From Sanghuangporus weigelae (taxonomy: Eukaryota; Basidiomycota; Agaricomycetes; Hymenochaetales; Hymenochaetaceae), in NCBI GenBank assembly GCA_033182465.1, contig CP137318.1, forward strand, positions 3,906,001-3,970,000: a stretch of DNA of 64,000 bases, in the 5' to 3' direction. The notes below the pieces were generated by a model. That model saw only the letters and a program-made list of their open reading frames with translations. It did no database searches and was not told the DNA's origin. Each line of letters begins with the position of its first letter. Position 1 is the stretch's first letter. This document shows, piece by piece, positions 11,875-24,147 of this stretch. The position numbers and the translations under genes are program-made.

Positions 11875-12731
11875 ATGGAGCTGGACTTTCCGCGCCGTCG
11901 TATCTTCAACGCCACGTTCATTACTCCTGGTCCTGGCGTCTCAAAGCCTGTCTATCGCATCTCTACTACGCGTGACTGGAAATTCTTTCCTCATAAAACT
12001 ACGATAGAGTTCGTTGCCTCTGATGACCTGGAGGACCATAGGACTGTTGCACAAATTATCTGGAACTGGCTTTCGCAGGATCGTAGCTACGTTCATTTCG
12101 GTGGACACTTGCACGCACTTAGCGAGTTCCTGGGGTACGGTGAGGGATTCATGAAGTAAGCAGGACTAACATGTTATCTCTTTTATGAGTCGATGATCCT
12201 GACCAGAGTTCAATAACAGTACAGACTCCCAAATCACTTTCGAGAACCAGACATATACATGGCGCACGTATGCTTTTGAACCGCAAGTTCGTTTCTCTCT
12301 TCTGCGCAAACTTGCCATGCACTAACACCCTCTCATAGCTCTACGATTCCGCCGGCAGGCAGGTAGTGACATACAAACGCGATCCGTTTGGATTGTTCAA
12401 GCCCAATAGCATCTCCCCGGCCGGTCACCTTCGCATCAGCGAATCCATTGCAGTCAACCCGATGGCTCGCGATGCCGTCTTCACGTCATTCTTCATTTTC
12501 ATGGTGTCGCGGAACCTTCATCTTCATTGGAAGAAGCGCCAGGTGACGCAGGTGAGTGAGCCTAAGACTGAAGTCGTCGCTACGAGTGCTAGTGAGGAGA
12601 AGCCTAGTGTTGACGGGAAGGACGTCAAGGCTCAGGCCGCAAAAGTTAGCGGGAAAGGGCCCGATGGAAATGTCGATACTTCTTTAAAGAATGAAGGTGA
12701 GGGCTATATTGTCCTTCCAGATACAGCATGA
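11875..12731 (+). CDS. Basidiomycete protein of unknown function, DUF6593-like
   Basis: Three exons. The first starts MELDFPRRRIFNATFITPGP and contains KPVYRISTTRDWKFF and TTIEFVASDDL. The second, after an intron that opens at the gtaagc following GFM, gives TDSQITFENQTYTWRTYAFE. The third begins LYDSAGRQVVTYKRDPFGLF and has a hydrophobic stretch DAVFTSFFIFMVSRNL before a charged tail rich in Lys, Glu and Ser. The pattern of an early YRISTT strand, an exposed Trp strand and a late DPFGLF/R region recalls the small DUF6593 proteins that are numerous in agaricomycetes, but I cannot confirm the family by eye. Function and location are unknown. Confidence 0.65.
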
Positions 12732-13321
12732 TGGTGCCGGAAGGTCTCTGAAAGAAGATCCCGTGATTCACTGTATATCGCATAGAAGTTCTAATAAAGC
12801 AGAGAGAGCTACGTGGACCGAGATGAGAATATCATAGTAGTGCGCATCTTGAGTGCACTCGTCTTTAAGCCATCCTATAAGAAGCTGCATCGTACAACCT
12901 CAGTCTATGTACCGGTACGTACTATTATGGTGATGGCATTATGATCTAAATACTATATGTCACATCGACGGATCCATTAAGCTTCAACACTTCGAGGAGT
13001 ACCCCAGCATATTCTTCGTCCTTTGCCTGTTTCGTCGTTCCGAGCCACTCGGAGTACTCAAGACCTTGGGACACTGAAAGCTTAGTTTAGTATTTTGATC
13101 TCGACTGGTCGCTGGTTATGGTCTTCTCTCTGTTTCACGGGTTTCGTTCTCAATCTTTACTCCTCAACACCCCTCATCCACATCTACTATATATATCAAA
13201 CCACCGTATCCAAAGCCTATCATTTCACCGACCTTCTACTAGTCATCAGAGTAAGCAGTGTTACTACTCTAATCCCAGGCCTTATAGGAACTAATAGTGA
13301 TATTAACCCCCACACTTCAGC
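12732..13321. other. Intergenic
   Basis: It contains the 3' flank of the preceding gene and, near 13180, a TATA-like actatatatatc about 135 bp before the next start codon. No gene is supported. Confidence 0.4.
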
Positions 13322-13792
13322 ATGCCCGCCTTTCACAAGACCACCTCGAAACAGAGCATACTCCCCTACATCAGGAGCGCCTCCTCGAAGCTCAGTCTCT
13401 GCGCTCTCAGCTCCACCTCCTCTATAAGCGCGCTCTTTTCATCCTCCGCATCTATGTCAGGCTCTTCGAAATCCATCTTCATGAGTGGCATCCGTGGCAT
13501 AATGAACAGCCAACAAGACAAGGAAAATACTCTTCCCTCCGAGTCTCCCTCCAACTCCACGCTTCTCAAGAAGGCGAAATCGAAGAAGGACAGGTCGAAG
13601 AAAGGAAGCGTATACCCAGAGATCTCAGCACCACAGATGACAACTGAGTCGCTCGAAGCCGTCAGGGCGAAATTCACCCTCGTGCCACTCAAGAAGACCG
13701 ACCCGTGCGAGGAAGAGATGGATATGGTGGTCGTCAGCCAGGTAGACTATCAAGACATGCCTGCATCGCAACAGAATGGTCGCCGTTTCTGA
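13322..13792 (+). CDS. Small serine- and lysine-rich hypothetical protein
   Basis: A 156-codon frame without introns. The N-terminal third is very rich in Ser and Ala (SSTSSISALFSSSASMSGSS), the middle is basic (LLKKAKSKKDRSKKG), and the end is acidic (CEEEMDMVVVSQ). It looks largely disordered and lacks any domain I recognise. It is preceded by a TATA-like run near 13180 and followed by a T-rich stretch. Two other frames are also open across part of it, so coding status is only moderately supported. Confidence 0.4.
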   Translation: MPAFHKTTSKQSILPYIRSASSKLSLCALSSTSSISALFSSSASMSGSSKSIFMSGIRGIMNSQQDKENTLPSESPSNSTLLKKAKSKKDRSKKGSVYPEISAPQMTTESLEAVRAKFTLVPLKKTDPCEEEMDMVVVSQVDYQDMPASQQNGRRF

Positions 13793-14243
13793 TTCCCTAT
13801 TCCTGCATATACAATATGTCCATCCATTCCTTGAACATTCTACACTCCTTGTCACGCCTCTCCTTTAATATGTATCATTCTTGTATTATCCCCTCTATTT
13901 ATTCTCTTGAATTGTTCAGATAGATCGTCCTCGAACTCGGACGTTGTGTGGCTCAAGCCATGTCTGCAGTCGACAACTCCATACCTTGTTTCATCCCCTT
14001 CCGATATAGTCATGTACACCTACCCAATGCTAGGACTTTAATTCATTCGAGCGCAGCGTGACGGATTCGTCCTTGTTGTCAAGCGCAGAAAGATGAAAGA
14101 TATGTGAGTCCGGAATAAAATTAAACACAACAGAGTGGTACACGCGGTACCTGCGCACGTTAGAAGAACAATATCGAAAAACTGAACTAAACAAACGAAT
14201 TCGTATCGGCCGCACGGAGCATTGTCCTCTCCTCTACAGTCCA
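13793..14243. other. Intergenic
   Basis: This joins the 3' ends of the small serine-rich gene (+) and VPS35 (-). No gene is seen. Confidence 0.4.
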
Positions 14244-17200
14244 TCATCGAGCCGACCCGTCCTGCTGACCAAGCCCCATCTTGAGCATGGCGCCCACTAC
14301 GTCAACCTCATCCCATCGAGCATCCGCACCCGGACTGTTCTTGCGGTTCTGGATGTATAAAAGTGTGTTGCGGAAGTGTCGTACAATCATGTCGGGTGTT
14401 TGAACACCTTCGATAAGTCCCGGTGGAGCTCGGAAAGAGGGGTGTACGTCTGGTGAAGAGACGTTGTCGACGCTCGAGGTGATCAGGTCGACTAGGCTAT
14501 TTACAAACTTGGGTGTAACCTGTGATCGCAAATCTTAAGCAGATGTAAAATCAGGTTGGAATGAATACACATACAGCTGACGCTTTATGGTCGAGGTAGT
14601 AAAGATATTGATCTAAAGCATCGCAATAGAGTTGCACGGTTACGATGTCTTCCGTCGCAGAGTTCGCGATGCGTAACGACTTTTGCAAGCATTCGAGAAC
14701 GCGCTTGCTATCCTGGTGAGGGTACTGCAGTTTGTTTATTAGAAGCAAACTCGATCACAGAAATGGGGATCATACAGCTTTTGGCCCGTCTGCACTATCT
14801 GCGTCGGAACCAGGCACTGAACTTGGCTCGTGTACTTCACCATCCGGCGCTTCCTGCCAGAACATATGGCTCGCGAGATGCACAGCAGTGGCTTGATGAG
14901 GCTTCTTCAATAGCTTCGCGCCATGAAGAGCAGCCTTCGTGATCAGTGTATCATAATTGTCGACAGTAAACACCTTCGCTCCTTGCAATGTGCCAATGAT
15001 CAACGTGACAGCTTCTAGCTGTGCTCGGCTGTCTGAGATGCTTTCCTCGTATACAGTGAAGGCCTGTACGTATAGATCGTATGTGAGGTCCTCGAATCCG
15101 CATTCATCGGCGACCTGAGCAGCAAGCAGGAAGAGTCGCAATGCAATCGCAGGAGCCTCGATTTGGGTGAATAGAATCGAGGTAAGCTGCCGGATAAACC
15201 TGATAATTGAAGAGACTTTTGATTGCCAGTCCTCCTCCTGGATTATTGATATGTCAGCAATTTCTTATATATCTATGGCACCTTATTCACCTCTTCCTGA
15301 CGTAGCTTGTACCGCCGACATAATTTGATAGCATTCGTGATGAGTGCCGGGTAGGTATATCGTATTCGCTCACCACCAGTCTCAAAGTGTCTCCGTGCTT
15401 CTTGATAGAGCTGAGAAGAAACAAGAAGTTAATCACTGATGGCATGCGAGATGGAGGCGCAGCATACCTCGAACTGCACGTCTAACACATCGGTACGGAA
15501 GAGATGCACCATTCTGGCTACCCAACCTTGTTCCTCCGCCATCTCCTCTCTATCGGCGAGATATGGAGGTCTTCGGGTAGCTTGAGCCTGTTTTCCAGGG
15601 ATAGTATCCAGTTGATCTCGTATTAACACTTGACAAAGGTCAAGTATACCACGAACGTCCTCCGGAGTTTCGATGATAGTTTCGTTCTTGAGCACAGATG
15701 CCACAATAGCATGAGCGAGCGAGCGTCGAGTTGTGAAAGGTTGAAGAACAAGAAGGTTCGCATAGCGAGGTAACGCAAGAAGGGTAAGGACGGATTGGTA
15801 TGAGTTGATAGGTGCAATAAGGAGTGAGGCAAGGTTGTTCGTCGTTTGCATGGCATGAAGATCAGGACTGAAATGCACATTATAAACTTTTGCAATCATG
15901 GTCTGGAGACTGCACTCACCTGTCTGAAAACTCCTTGATCTTTTCGCTTGCGAAGCCGAGGATTTGATCAACGTATTCCAAGCGGTCGGGATAACAGCTA
16001 ACTGAGAGATTCATAAGAGAGACGAATAGTGCGGTAATGTCTTGTATGGAGAGATCTGGCCGCGCCTAGAGTCATCAGTCAGTAGCTGTATGGTTCACAT
16101 TTCAGTTACACGCACTTTAATAAGTTCGACGACCTGATGCCAGAAGACTTCAAATAATCGGACGTTCTCCGGAATACCTCTGAATTTCTTGACCGGTGCT
16201 TCCTGCGCCTCCTTTTCCTTACCCTTCTCTTCAGCTGGTGTTTTAGGTTCGGCAGTCTCCGCAGCTCCATTGGTGAGTGACATATCCTTGAAAGATTCTT
16301 CTGCATCCGCTGTCGGACTGGTCGCACCCCATCCCGAGTCATCCGATGCCGTAGGCGGCGATACCGCATTTGCACCATTTAAACGCGCCTTCGCCTTCTG
16401 TTCCTTCACCTTTTCTGCCAGACGACGCGCTGCCGCAGCTTCTTGCCGTTTCGTTTCCTCCGGGTCTTCATTTTCAGCCTCGCGCGCAGCATACGCAGCG
16501 AGCCTATCGATGAGCGCAATGACAATCTGCTTGATGTTCACCGCCGGCTGAAGCTGAGCAGTTGCGGACAGGAATGGACCGAGCGAGTATAGATGGAACT
16601 CGTCAGGGAAGACTTGAATTACGACTTCCATCAGATACTCTTGCGCGATGACGTCTTTGCAATTGACTATCTGCTCAAGGATATGTGGAAGAATAATTCG
16701 CTGATACATATCCAAGTCAACGCCGTCAAGCGAGCTTAGACGAACGAGGTTGGTGCCGACGAGAATTCGGAGCTCTCGGCGCTCCAATTCGCGTTTTTCA
16801 CGGTCGCGCGAATGACCTTGGTGCTGCAAACGGACCCACAACTTATTCATCTCGATGAAATTGGTCAAAACAAAGGCGATAGAATCTTGAAGATTTCCGA
16901 CCGGACTTGAAATGTAATAAATACACAATACAGCGCATTCCAGAGTTATATCAAAACGCACCCAGTATCGTTACCAATTGGCAGATGATCTCTTGTCTGT
17001 CCACTCAAGTAGTGACGTAGGAAGAGACCCCTTGTAGGATGTTGTACACCTCTAGACATCTCCATCATATCCTTCATTATCTCCTTGACTGGCGCGTCTG
17101 GTATGGACATGTACACAGAGCCGACAGTAATCATCAGGTAGAGTCTCGGGACAATATTTCCTGCATATTGCACAAGTTCGTACAGGTCCGCGAGATGATG

Positions 17201-17572
17201 TTTGCCCTGCGTATGGGCCTCGTATAGATAAGTTGAGAGGTGCCTCAACGCGTCAAAGACGGCCATGTCTGCGGAACGAACAACGTGAGATAGAATCTGT
17301 GCTGAAATTTGCTTCACCCACAAAGCTCATAGTACTGCTTGGGAGACAGTGACGAAGTGCGCAGCTCGGCCAGCATCGTGCTTGCACTTTTGAGCGCGTC
17401 CATGAGCTGGTCAAGTTCCTACATTTTTGCTTGGTCAGTTGCTCAGAATGCAGATAGAACACGCGTCAAGACTGACCAGGAACCGCTTCATCTGTTGTGT
17501 CTGGATTTTGACAACATTGAGAGCTTCGCTCAACATCTTGGCTTCGTCGCCCAACGGCGCTGGAAGCGACAT
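14244..17572 (-). CDS. VPS35: Retromer subunit Vps35
   Basis: Core alpha-solenoid of the retromer coat, which recycles cargo from endosomes to the Golgi. The start exon reads [20 protein letters not shown]. The next parts include [20 protein letters not shown] and [23 protein letters not shown] is the hallmark Vps35 motif that contacts Vps26. Further on come [53 protein letters not shown], and a long repeat-helix region down to the C-terminus at 14244. A low-complexity Glu/Lys/Pro/Ser insert around 16190-16450 interrupts the solenoid, as in other fungal Vps35 proteins. About ten introns are needed. No disruption was noticed. Confidence 0.95.
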
Positions 17573-18653
17573 GGTATCGTGAGTGCTCGTCGACGACAAC
17601 GTTGAAGGATAATGCTAGACGAAGAGTGGGCATCATTAGATCACGTGAAGCGTGAGAAACCCCCATTACTTTTTAAATCCACTATTATTTCCTTCCTTCC
17701 TTTCTTCCATTATCACTATCGTTGTAATGTCCGCGGAGAATGGTCCATTCAGAATCCAGAGGGAAAGTGTGCTTGCTGCACCATGCATGTACAAGGCATC
17801 TCCTACCTGGTACGTGGGACCTCGAAGATTCAGTCCAGCGCCGGGCCGCAGTTAGCAATAGATAGATGAACTTCCATGTTGCATCGTTTAGACGCACGAC
17901 TGGATGATTACCTGTGGCGCTCCAGAGCACAGCACAGTTTTTCCAACAACTTCCAAACAACTCGGGCAATAGGATGCGATAGTTGCGGAGTATGTATGAT
18001 GATCCCTGACGCGTAAGATCTCCGAGTCAATTCCACCTTAGATACCATGCAGCAGTCGAACTAATACTTTGGTCGCTGGTGATATTCATTAGGAGCAAAT
18101 TCGGACGCGGTCGCATCTGATGGTCCTGTAGATATATCTTGACCTGAACTTGCGTCGAGTCTTCGACTCGGCTGTGCAAAAATCAAGTATGTCAAAGGAT
18201 AATATTAGATCATGGATACACGTGCATTCAAGTCGCAGCATAAGTACCAGAGTACGAAGCTCTCCTCATTTGGAGTCCGTATCCGATGGACAAGGAAAGC
18301 GTAGTCATTGCTGATAGGATGATTTTCCAAAATCGTCTGCATGAAACGAGTCCATCAAGTATTCATTTACTCATCGATATGCAATTGACCTCAGGGATGG
18401 ATACGGAGGCTCATTGTTTCCTTCTACCTCTTTCGTATTACATTTATCCAGTGAACGGAGATTGCATCTCTCCAAATACCATGAAATAACCTCGTTTGGA
18501 CCACAAGCTACTCAATTTCAATGCGGCGTTACTGCCATCACTATTCTTCATTCCGGCAGGATTTTCTCCTAATTTGCGTAGGCAAAGTTTTGTCCATTGA
18601 CAAGCGAAGCGCTCAGCTGTCGACGCGGTGATAAAGTCACTCCGGAATTCCAA
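17573..18653. other. Intergenic between VPS35 and TPS1
   Basis: About 1.1 kb between divergent genes. A short plus-strand start at 17727 (MSAENGPFRIQRESVLAAPC) is preceded by a pyrimidine-rich tract and could begin a very small spliced gene. I found no domain and no convincing extension, so it is not called. The rest is without recognised features. Confidence 0.35.
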
Positions 18654-18664
18654 GGATATAAAAG
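18654..18664 (+). promoter_or_regulatory. TATA box of TPS1
   Basis: The sequence ggatataaaag lies about 50 bp before the TPS1 start codon. An equivalent TATAAA element lies at a similar distance before TPS2, TPS3, TPS4 and the fragment at 53403-53818, which supports it as a core promoter. Confidence 0.6.
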
Positions 18665-18709
18665 ACTTTGCGATTCTAGTCAAGAAACTCATCAGCTCCG
18701 ATTTCCACA

Positions 18710-19830
18710 ATGCAGCAAGCTACAGAACTCACTCTCAACATTCCTGACCTTTTCTCATCGACGCCTTTCCCCTGGGCGGGATGTAACCCGCTCTATACTC
18801 CCGCTAAAAGAGAATCTACAGAATGGATACTCGGTTACGGATTGTTCTCTGATTATAGGCGGACGCGATTCATGGCGACATACACCGAGTTGCTGGGAGC
18901 ATATGCCTATCCCTACGCCGATGCTAAAGGCCTTCGTATAGCTAGCGACTGGGTGACGCTCCTTGCCGCATGCGACCAGTTTACTGATGAGCAAGACAAA
19001 GACGGGGCCAAGGCAACTCGCGGCGCCTTCATTAGAGCATTACACGACGATACTGAGGTCGACCCTTCACCGATAACATCGCCTACGAAAGAGTGAGTTA
19101 GTCGTCCTGGAATCCTCGGAATCACTTACTGATTTACTTCGAAGTTTTATGGAGAGCATTTTACACATTTCCACTGAGCTGCGCGCACGTTTTGTGTCGC
19201 ACTTGATTCAATACATCGACGGCATCTCCGAGGAGGCCACCCTGCGCACTGATGGTGAATTCCCATCATTTGAAGAGTACATCAAGATGCGTCGTGACAA
19301 TGGCGGTCTCTTCCCGTGCTGCGACATCGTGGAGATCATACTAGGCATCACTTTACCTGCGGAGGTAATTGAGGATGAGTACTTCAAGAAAATCATGGAT
19401 GCAGCCGTTGACATGATGTGCCTGTCAAATGTACAGTATTCGATAGCGATCTCTTTCGTTTCCCTAGTTGACCTTGATCCATGTTTAGGATATCTACTCG
19501 TACGCACTCGAATATGCAAGTGGCCTCGACGGCTGCAACGCTGTTACTATCCTCATGCACAACGAGGGCCTTTCACACCAGGAAGCAATGAACCGTACTG
19601 CACAGCTTTACAAGAATTGTGCCGATCTCATCATAGCCTGCAAGTCGGCGATGCGCTCATTTGGTCCGGAGGTAGATGACATGGTGCGAGCATACCTGTA
19701 TGGGGTGCAGCAGGCGATATGTGGAAATAACTATTGGAGCATGGACACACCCAGGTACTTCGGAGACAATCGCGAGGAAGTGAAACGCACTGGAATCGTG
19801 AAGATCACCCAGCGCAAGTCCTCCGCTTAG
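18710..19830 (+). CDS. Sesquiterpene synthase TPS1
   Basis: Class I terpene cyclase that would convert farnesyl diphosphate to a sesquiterpene with Mg2+ in the cytosol. Three exons give about 337 residues, the usual size. Exon 1 holds FPWAGCNPLYTPAKRESTEW, LLGAYAYPYADAKGLR and LAACDQFTDEQDKD. Exon 2 starts DFMESILHI and ends at MCLSN. Exon 3 continues DIYSYALEYASG, so the joined NDIYSYALE fits the NSE metal motif. The C-terminal TPRYFG supplies the conserved Arg-Tyr pair. The aspartate-rich motif is unusual, DQFTD in place of the DEVTD of its neighbours; the two outer Asp remain. It is on the opposite strand and about 20 kb away from the other three synthases. An ABM-domain gene follows in convergent orientation. 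Confidence 0.9.
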
Positions 19831-20126
19831 ACCGCGGTAGAGAAGTCCCACGGAATAGACAAATAGATGCAAGACTCCTTTCTTCGTGTACATACTTGTC
19901 ATATATACATTATTCTTTATCCTCGACCTTACCGCTTGATATCCAGATGGATCCAAATCTGCATACAACACTTGACTGATCGATTTTCTTACTGACTGGT
20001 GAATTCTTCGAAATAAGTCATCTTGGGTTCCTACAATGTCGCTGGTAAGTGCTTACTCCCTAAATTGAGACCAAAGCAATATTACGTACTCCGACCACAA
20101 TGTCAGAAGCAGCAGCTGAAAAAGCC

Positions 20127-20545
20127 TTAAATGGTTCGGTTTGAAAGTGCCTGTCCAATCATTGGCATCAGAATCAGAAATATCCCGAGAGCATTGAAGT
20201 CTGACTTTGCGAGGGCGGCCTTATCAGCATATCTGCAGTCATTTCATTTAGCAAATTTCAATCAGACCGGGAGAAGACAATGATGGTTTATCATACGCAC
20301 TCTTCAAAGAAAACGACTTTATCTCCGTATCTCGCGCAACGGAATGTAAGGCAGCCAGGCTCGTCGTCAGAATTCGAATGCTTAAGGGAGTTGGCCATGA
20401 AGCGCTGCATCTCGTCCATCTTGCCCGACTTCACAGTTATCTGGTTGACCTTAGTAAAAAAAAAGCATAAATCCGGAAACTTGCTGGTATGCACCTCTGC
20501 GAACAGAATGATCTTGTTCGGTATGGAATCTGCAGTACTGGCCAT
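20127..20545 (-). CDS. Antibiotic biosynthesis monooxygenase (ABM) domain protein
   Basis: A small dimeric alpha/beta protein of the ABM family; members include monooxygenases and proteins that bind or modify aromatic and other small metabolites. Exon 1 has MASTADSIPNKIILFAEVHT, then VNQITVKSGKMDEMQRFM, DEPGCLTFRC and KVVFFEE. A GTGCGT..CAG intron joins this to YADKAALAKSDFN and a C-terminus ending SNRTI at 20127. The GK.DE, EPGCL and FFEEYADKAAL pattern is typical of the domain. The protein is complete at roughly 115 residues. Its position next to TPS1, convergent with it, suggests but does not prove a role in the same pathway. Confidence 0.78.
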
Positions 20546-21213
20546 GGCTGGTCTTAAGATATTCGAACTATGCCTGTCTTCGTTTGACTGGCGAGATGGA
20601 TAGGCGGATCGTGTGAAAAGGGCTGACTCATGCGAATAAGTGAGTCCTTATATCATAGATATCAATGAGAAGTCGTTTTGTATTCAAAAGACAAAATGTC
20701 GTGGGTGGACCAATAAGGTTTATCCCCAATTCTCAGGCTCTACGAAGTTCAAGGGTACAGTCAGATACAAATAAGAAGCCGGGCTTTTGGACGGCGGCAA
20801 TTCAATCCAATATTCATTAGTAAAGTAAAAGGTGAGCATTGCAGCCGGAGTTGAACACGTGCCAGTGCCCACGCGTCGCGTCGCGCGCTAGGCGGAACTT
20901 GTCGGAGTCAAAATCGCGATTGCCGTTTTCGACTACTGTACATATAGACGCTCTCTGAAGCAAAGGACAATCGAAGACTCAGCTGGAATAGTCGAGGTCC
21001 CTTAATTCTAACATGCTCCGCTCCAGCCTTTTACCTGCATGTCGATTCCACTTCCAATAGAAGAATATGGCATCGTGAAAAATATGATAGCGCGTCGGCG
21101 ATGATAGGATGAGCCCTAGGCCTGACGAACCATAGCCAGGATTCTCTTATCTTGATTTGAGACAAACTAATTTACTCTGGACCAGAAGGAATTAGATATC
21201 CAGTAGCGTTCAC
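20546..21213. other. Intergenic
   Basis: Promoter side of the ABM gene and spacer to the second LTR remnant. No gene recognised. Confidence 0.4.
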
Positions 21214-22284
21214 GTTGCGACCAGTCCAGTTTCCAACTCAGGTCCCTGGCAGAAAGAAACTCTGATATCGAGACAGACCGTTCTGTCCTATAAAGTCTGA
21301 GAGATCGGGTAGCGGCACTTCATCTCTTCTTGTCTTCTCACCACTATGATCTCCGCGCCAACACCGCCTGTCCCCGAATACGCATTCCTGTATCCGCGAG
21401 CCAAGGCGCGGACTCGTCGACGCACAGTGATTAGCCTACACGAGCTCCAACACCTGTCCCGTCGTCGAGTCCCCGCCGAGGCTCCTCGAAGGCGCACGCA
21501 CTATCACTTCCGACGAAACGACACCACTATCCGATCGACAACACCGACGACACCGACAAACAACTCACGAAATCCGACGAACCATCGCGTAATTCCACTC
21601 TGGACTACGGCTCCGACTATCGGCTACGAGTGCACACGCGAGCGACGTGCAGGTGTGAAGGAGGTGCCTCTCCCGAACTTCCTGGATTCGCTCGCATCGA
21701 CGGGCCAAGTGTTCGTCGAGTGCCAGTGTACCCCGGTAATCGCACCACGACAAGTTCGGCAGTCCTCTGTAGACGCGGGGAGGACTCCGGGAGTTTAAAC
21801 GCACTCTTAGGAGCCGTTGATCCGAATATACATGACCCGTAGTTCCAGTATGGTTTTGAGCATTGATGGTGGAGGCGCTGATTGGAAGAGGATGAATGGA
21901 GATGGGTGGATTGTAGGCCGCCTGGGGGGAGCTGTAGTTTAGCATAGTAACATAGTTTTCGGCAGATAGACAGCCAGACTGGGGAGAGGGAGGAGAGGAG
22001 AGGTAAGCACTTTAAGCACGATTTGAGGACAACCAGGTGCGTCGTATGCCACTTGTGTGCTACGTATCGAATGTAAGGTCAAGAACTAAGTCGTAAGAGA
22101 GTAAAGTGAGATAAACGAATGAGTAAGAATAAGACTTGAGTATCCCCAGTAAAAATTATGTAAGAATGGGCCACATTTCCCCCCTGTGGAGGCTACCTTG
22201 TCGTGGTAGGGGGGCACGGCGTTCCCATGGTCGTCGCTAAAAGCCACCCGAAAGCACTGAATGTTGCTATACAATAATGACTGA
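21214..22284 (-). mobile_element. LTR retroelement remnant, copy 2 (inverted)
   Basis: Inverted counterpart of 10363-11434, of nearly equal length. On the minus strand the leader lies at 22176-22284, the TGTGG end at 22175, and the body runs to 21214. The sequence just beyond the leader (about 22360-22440) is a weaker second copy of the leader with its aligned CACGGCGT and ttgtcgcg segments, so a little more of the internal region survives here than in copy 1. The antisense 150-codon frame is at 21346-21798 (plus). No TSD was identified. Confidence 0.65.
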
Positions 22285-22891
22285 TCTGAACCAAGTCTAA
22301 GCAGATGAGTTCGCCTTGAGTTCTATATCCGGAGTCTGTAAGCGTGAGACGCGTTTTTCCCTGTGGGGGATACATTGTCGCGGTGAGGGACACGGCGTAG
22401 CTAGAGCACATCGCTAAAAGCCAAAGCCATCCAGAATCGGAGCGGAGCACTTTTTTCAAGTTCAGAACGCAATACACGAGCACCGTAACCTGTTCCCGTA
22501 GTAGCCAGAAGACATTTGAGTTAAGCGATAGAAATGAAATCGTCCAAGCACGTACGTGTTATGGACGACGCCAAGGATTTCGCTGGAGACATTAATATCG
22601 CTTTGCAAAATTGGAGGTTGAGCGAGAAGAGCCATGTTCAACTTGAAGTTTAGGCAAATTCGAGAAAACGTTAGGCGGCACTGGTTCTGATTATTAATAG
22701 CTACCGAGACGATCGCAGATGGAAAACTGAGTTCAGTATGCACATTCCGAAACTTGTAACTGGCCTGTGAGTGTTAGACTTGAAGTTACTGCTGATACAA
22801 AGTCGCAGGGCATGTTCAAGAATTGTATGGACACGTGATTGTATAGTAATGATTGATGACGGGCCGACAACTTCTCACCTCAACGACCACC
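22285..22891. other. Intergenic with decayed retroelement leader
   Basis: The first part holds a diverged repeat of the retroelement leader (about 22360-22440). The remainder is the promoter side of the copper transporter. No gene is seen. Confidence 0.4.
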
Positions 22892-23830
22892 ATGATGATA
22901 TACGCAAACATGAACAGGGCTTTCTTATACATCTTGCTTTCTCTCTTCTCGTCATCTCTAGAGCTGGTCTCAGCGCATGACAATGGGATGGACATGAGCA
23001 TGGACGGGTCCATGTACGTCCTATCTCCTTACCACATCCTCACCACTTCAAGTTAAATCAATAAATACTAATATCGACTATGCGTTGCACATTCATAGGA
23101 GCCTGGCCTCAGGAAACATGCTGCCCTACCTGCACTTCACGTCCGGGGACATACTCTGGTTTCAGGGCTGGGTTCCGAGCAAGGCAGGTCCGATGGTCGG
23201 CGCGTGTATCGGGCTCTTCCTCCTCGCTGTGTTCGATCGCTGGCTCTCGGCCTATCGCGGTCTCATCGACTCGCATTGGTATAGACAGTAAGCGCTTTTA
23301 TTTCATTTATAACTGACAGTTAGCAGAGAGTATTGCATGTTTATTTGGATTTCTGAATTAAATTACGCAGTGCTAAGATCAGCCTCGCGAAGAGGATAGA
23401 CGCCCATAACAGTAACACAATCGCACCCCGACCACAACTCGAGGCTCGCCCATCCGTCTCCTCCGAATCCTCGATCGCAGCAGCCAAACACGCAGCAGCG
23501 ACACCTCCAGACTTCCAGGGTAACAACACCGGGAGCAAGCCCACGTCACTCCAATCAAGCTGGTTAATCCGCTACATCCCGCGCGGGATCGTCCAAGCAG
23601 CCCAATCCGCACTCGAGTTCGCCTTCATGCTCGTCGTCATGTACGTTCTCTCTTACTCTTTCACACACTCATACTACATTTCTTGCTCAAATCGTCTTAC
23701 TGGTACTACCCTTGAATTTAATTTATGCAGGACTTACCAAGTCGGGTTCATCCTATCGATCGTCGTTGGCTTGGGAGTGGGCGAAGCCATGTTCGGTCGT
23801 TACCACCCCCAGGCGCATCTGTACCATTAG
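22892..23830 (+). CDS. Ctr-family high-affinity copper transporter
   Basis: Takes up Cu(I) at the plasma or vacuolar membrane as a trimer. The N-terminus (NRAFLYILLSLFSSSLELVS) looks like a signal sequence, followed by a Met-rich copper-binding run MDMSMDGSM. After an intron come LHFTSGDILWFQGWVP and the first helix VGACIGLFLLAVFDRW. A hydrophilic loop rich in Ser, Ala and Gln follows, then SALEFAFMLVVM spliced to TYQVGFILSIVVGLGVGEAM. The MLVVMTYQ run matches the family MxxxM helix and GLGVGEAMFG the GxxxG helix. The protein ends at HPQAHLYH. Starts at 22853 or 22910 are in the same frame. It converges with a ferric-reductase-type gene. Confidence 0.9.
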
Positions 23831-24147
23831 TCAGTCAGTATGTAGTCGGTATTCTCGGTGATGTCTCGTTGAAGTTGCGAGCTCCTTTAACGTGGGAGTT
23901 GGGATTGTAGAATATCCTCATAGTCGAATAAATTTCTAAGCCTTTCAATTTGAGTAAAATGTCCATGTCAAGGGACAAGAATACGCAGGTAAACAGGACT
24001 GCGAGTGGGCTTGCTCATATTCATCTATACAGATACAGTACAAAAGAAATACGACAACACAGTCGTTCCACTGTACACAACAAATTCCTTCCAATCCCAA
24101 TCCCAATCCCATTCCAGACCAGGCCAGAAAAAAGAAGTCCATAAGAA
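23831..24147. other. Intergenic between convergent genes
   Basis: A short AT-rich spacer. It contains a small tandem run of tcccaa units at about 24095-24113 close to the end of the ferric reductase gene. No gene. Confidence 0.5.
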
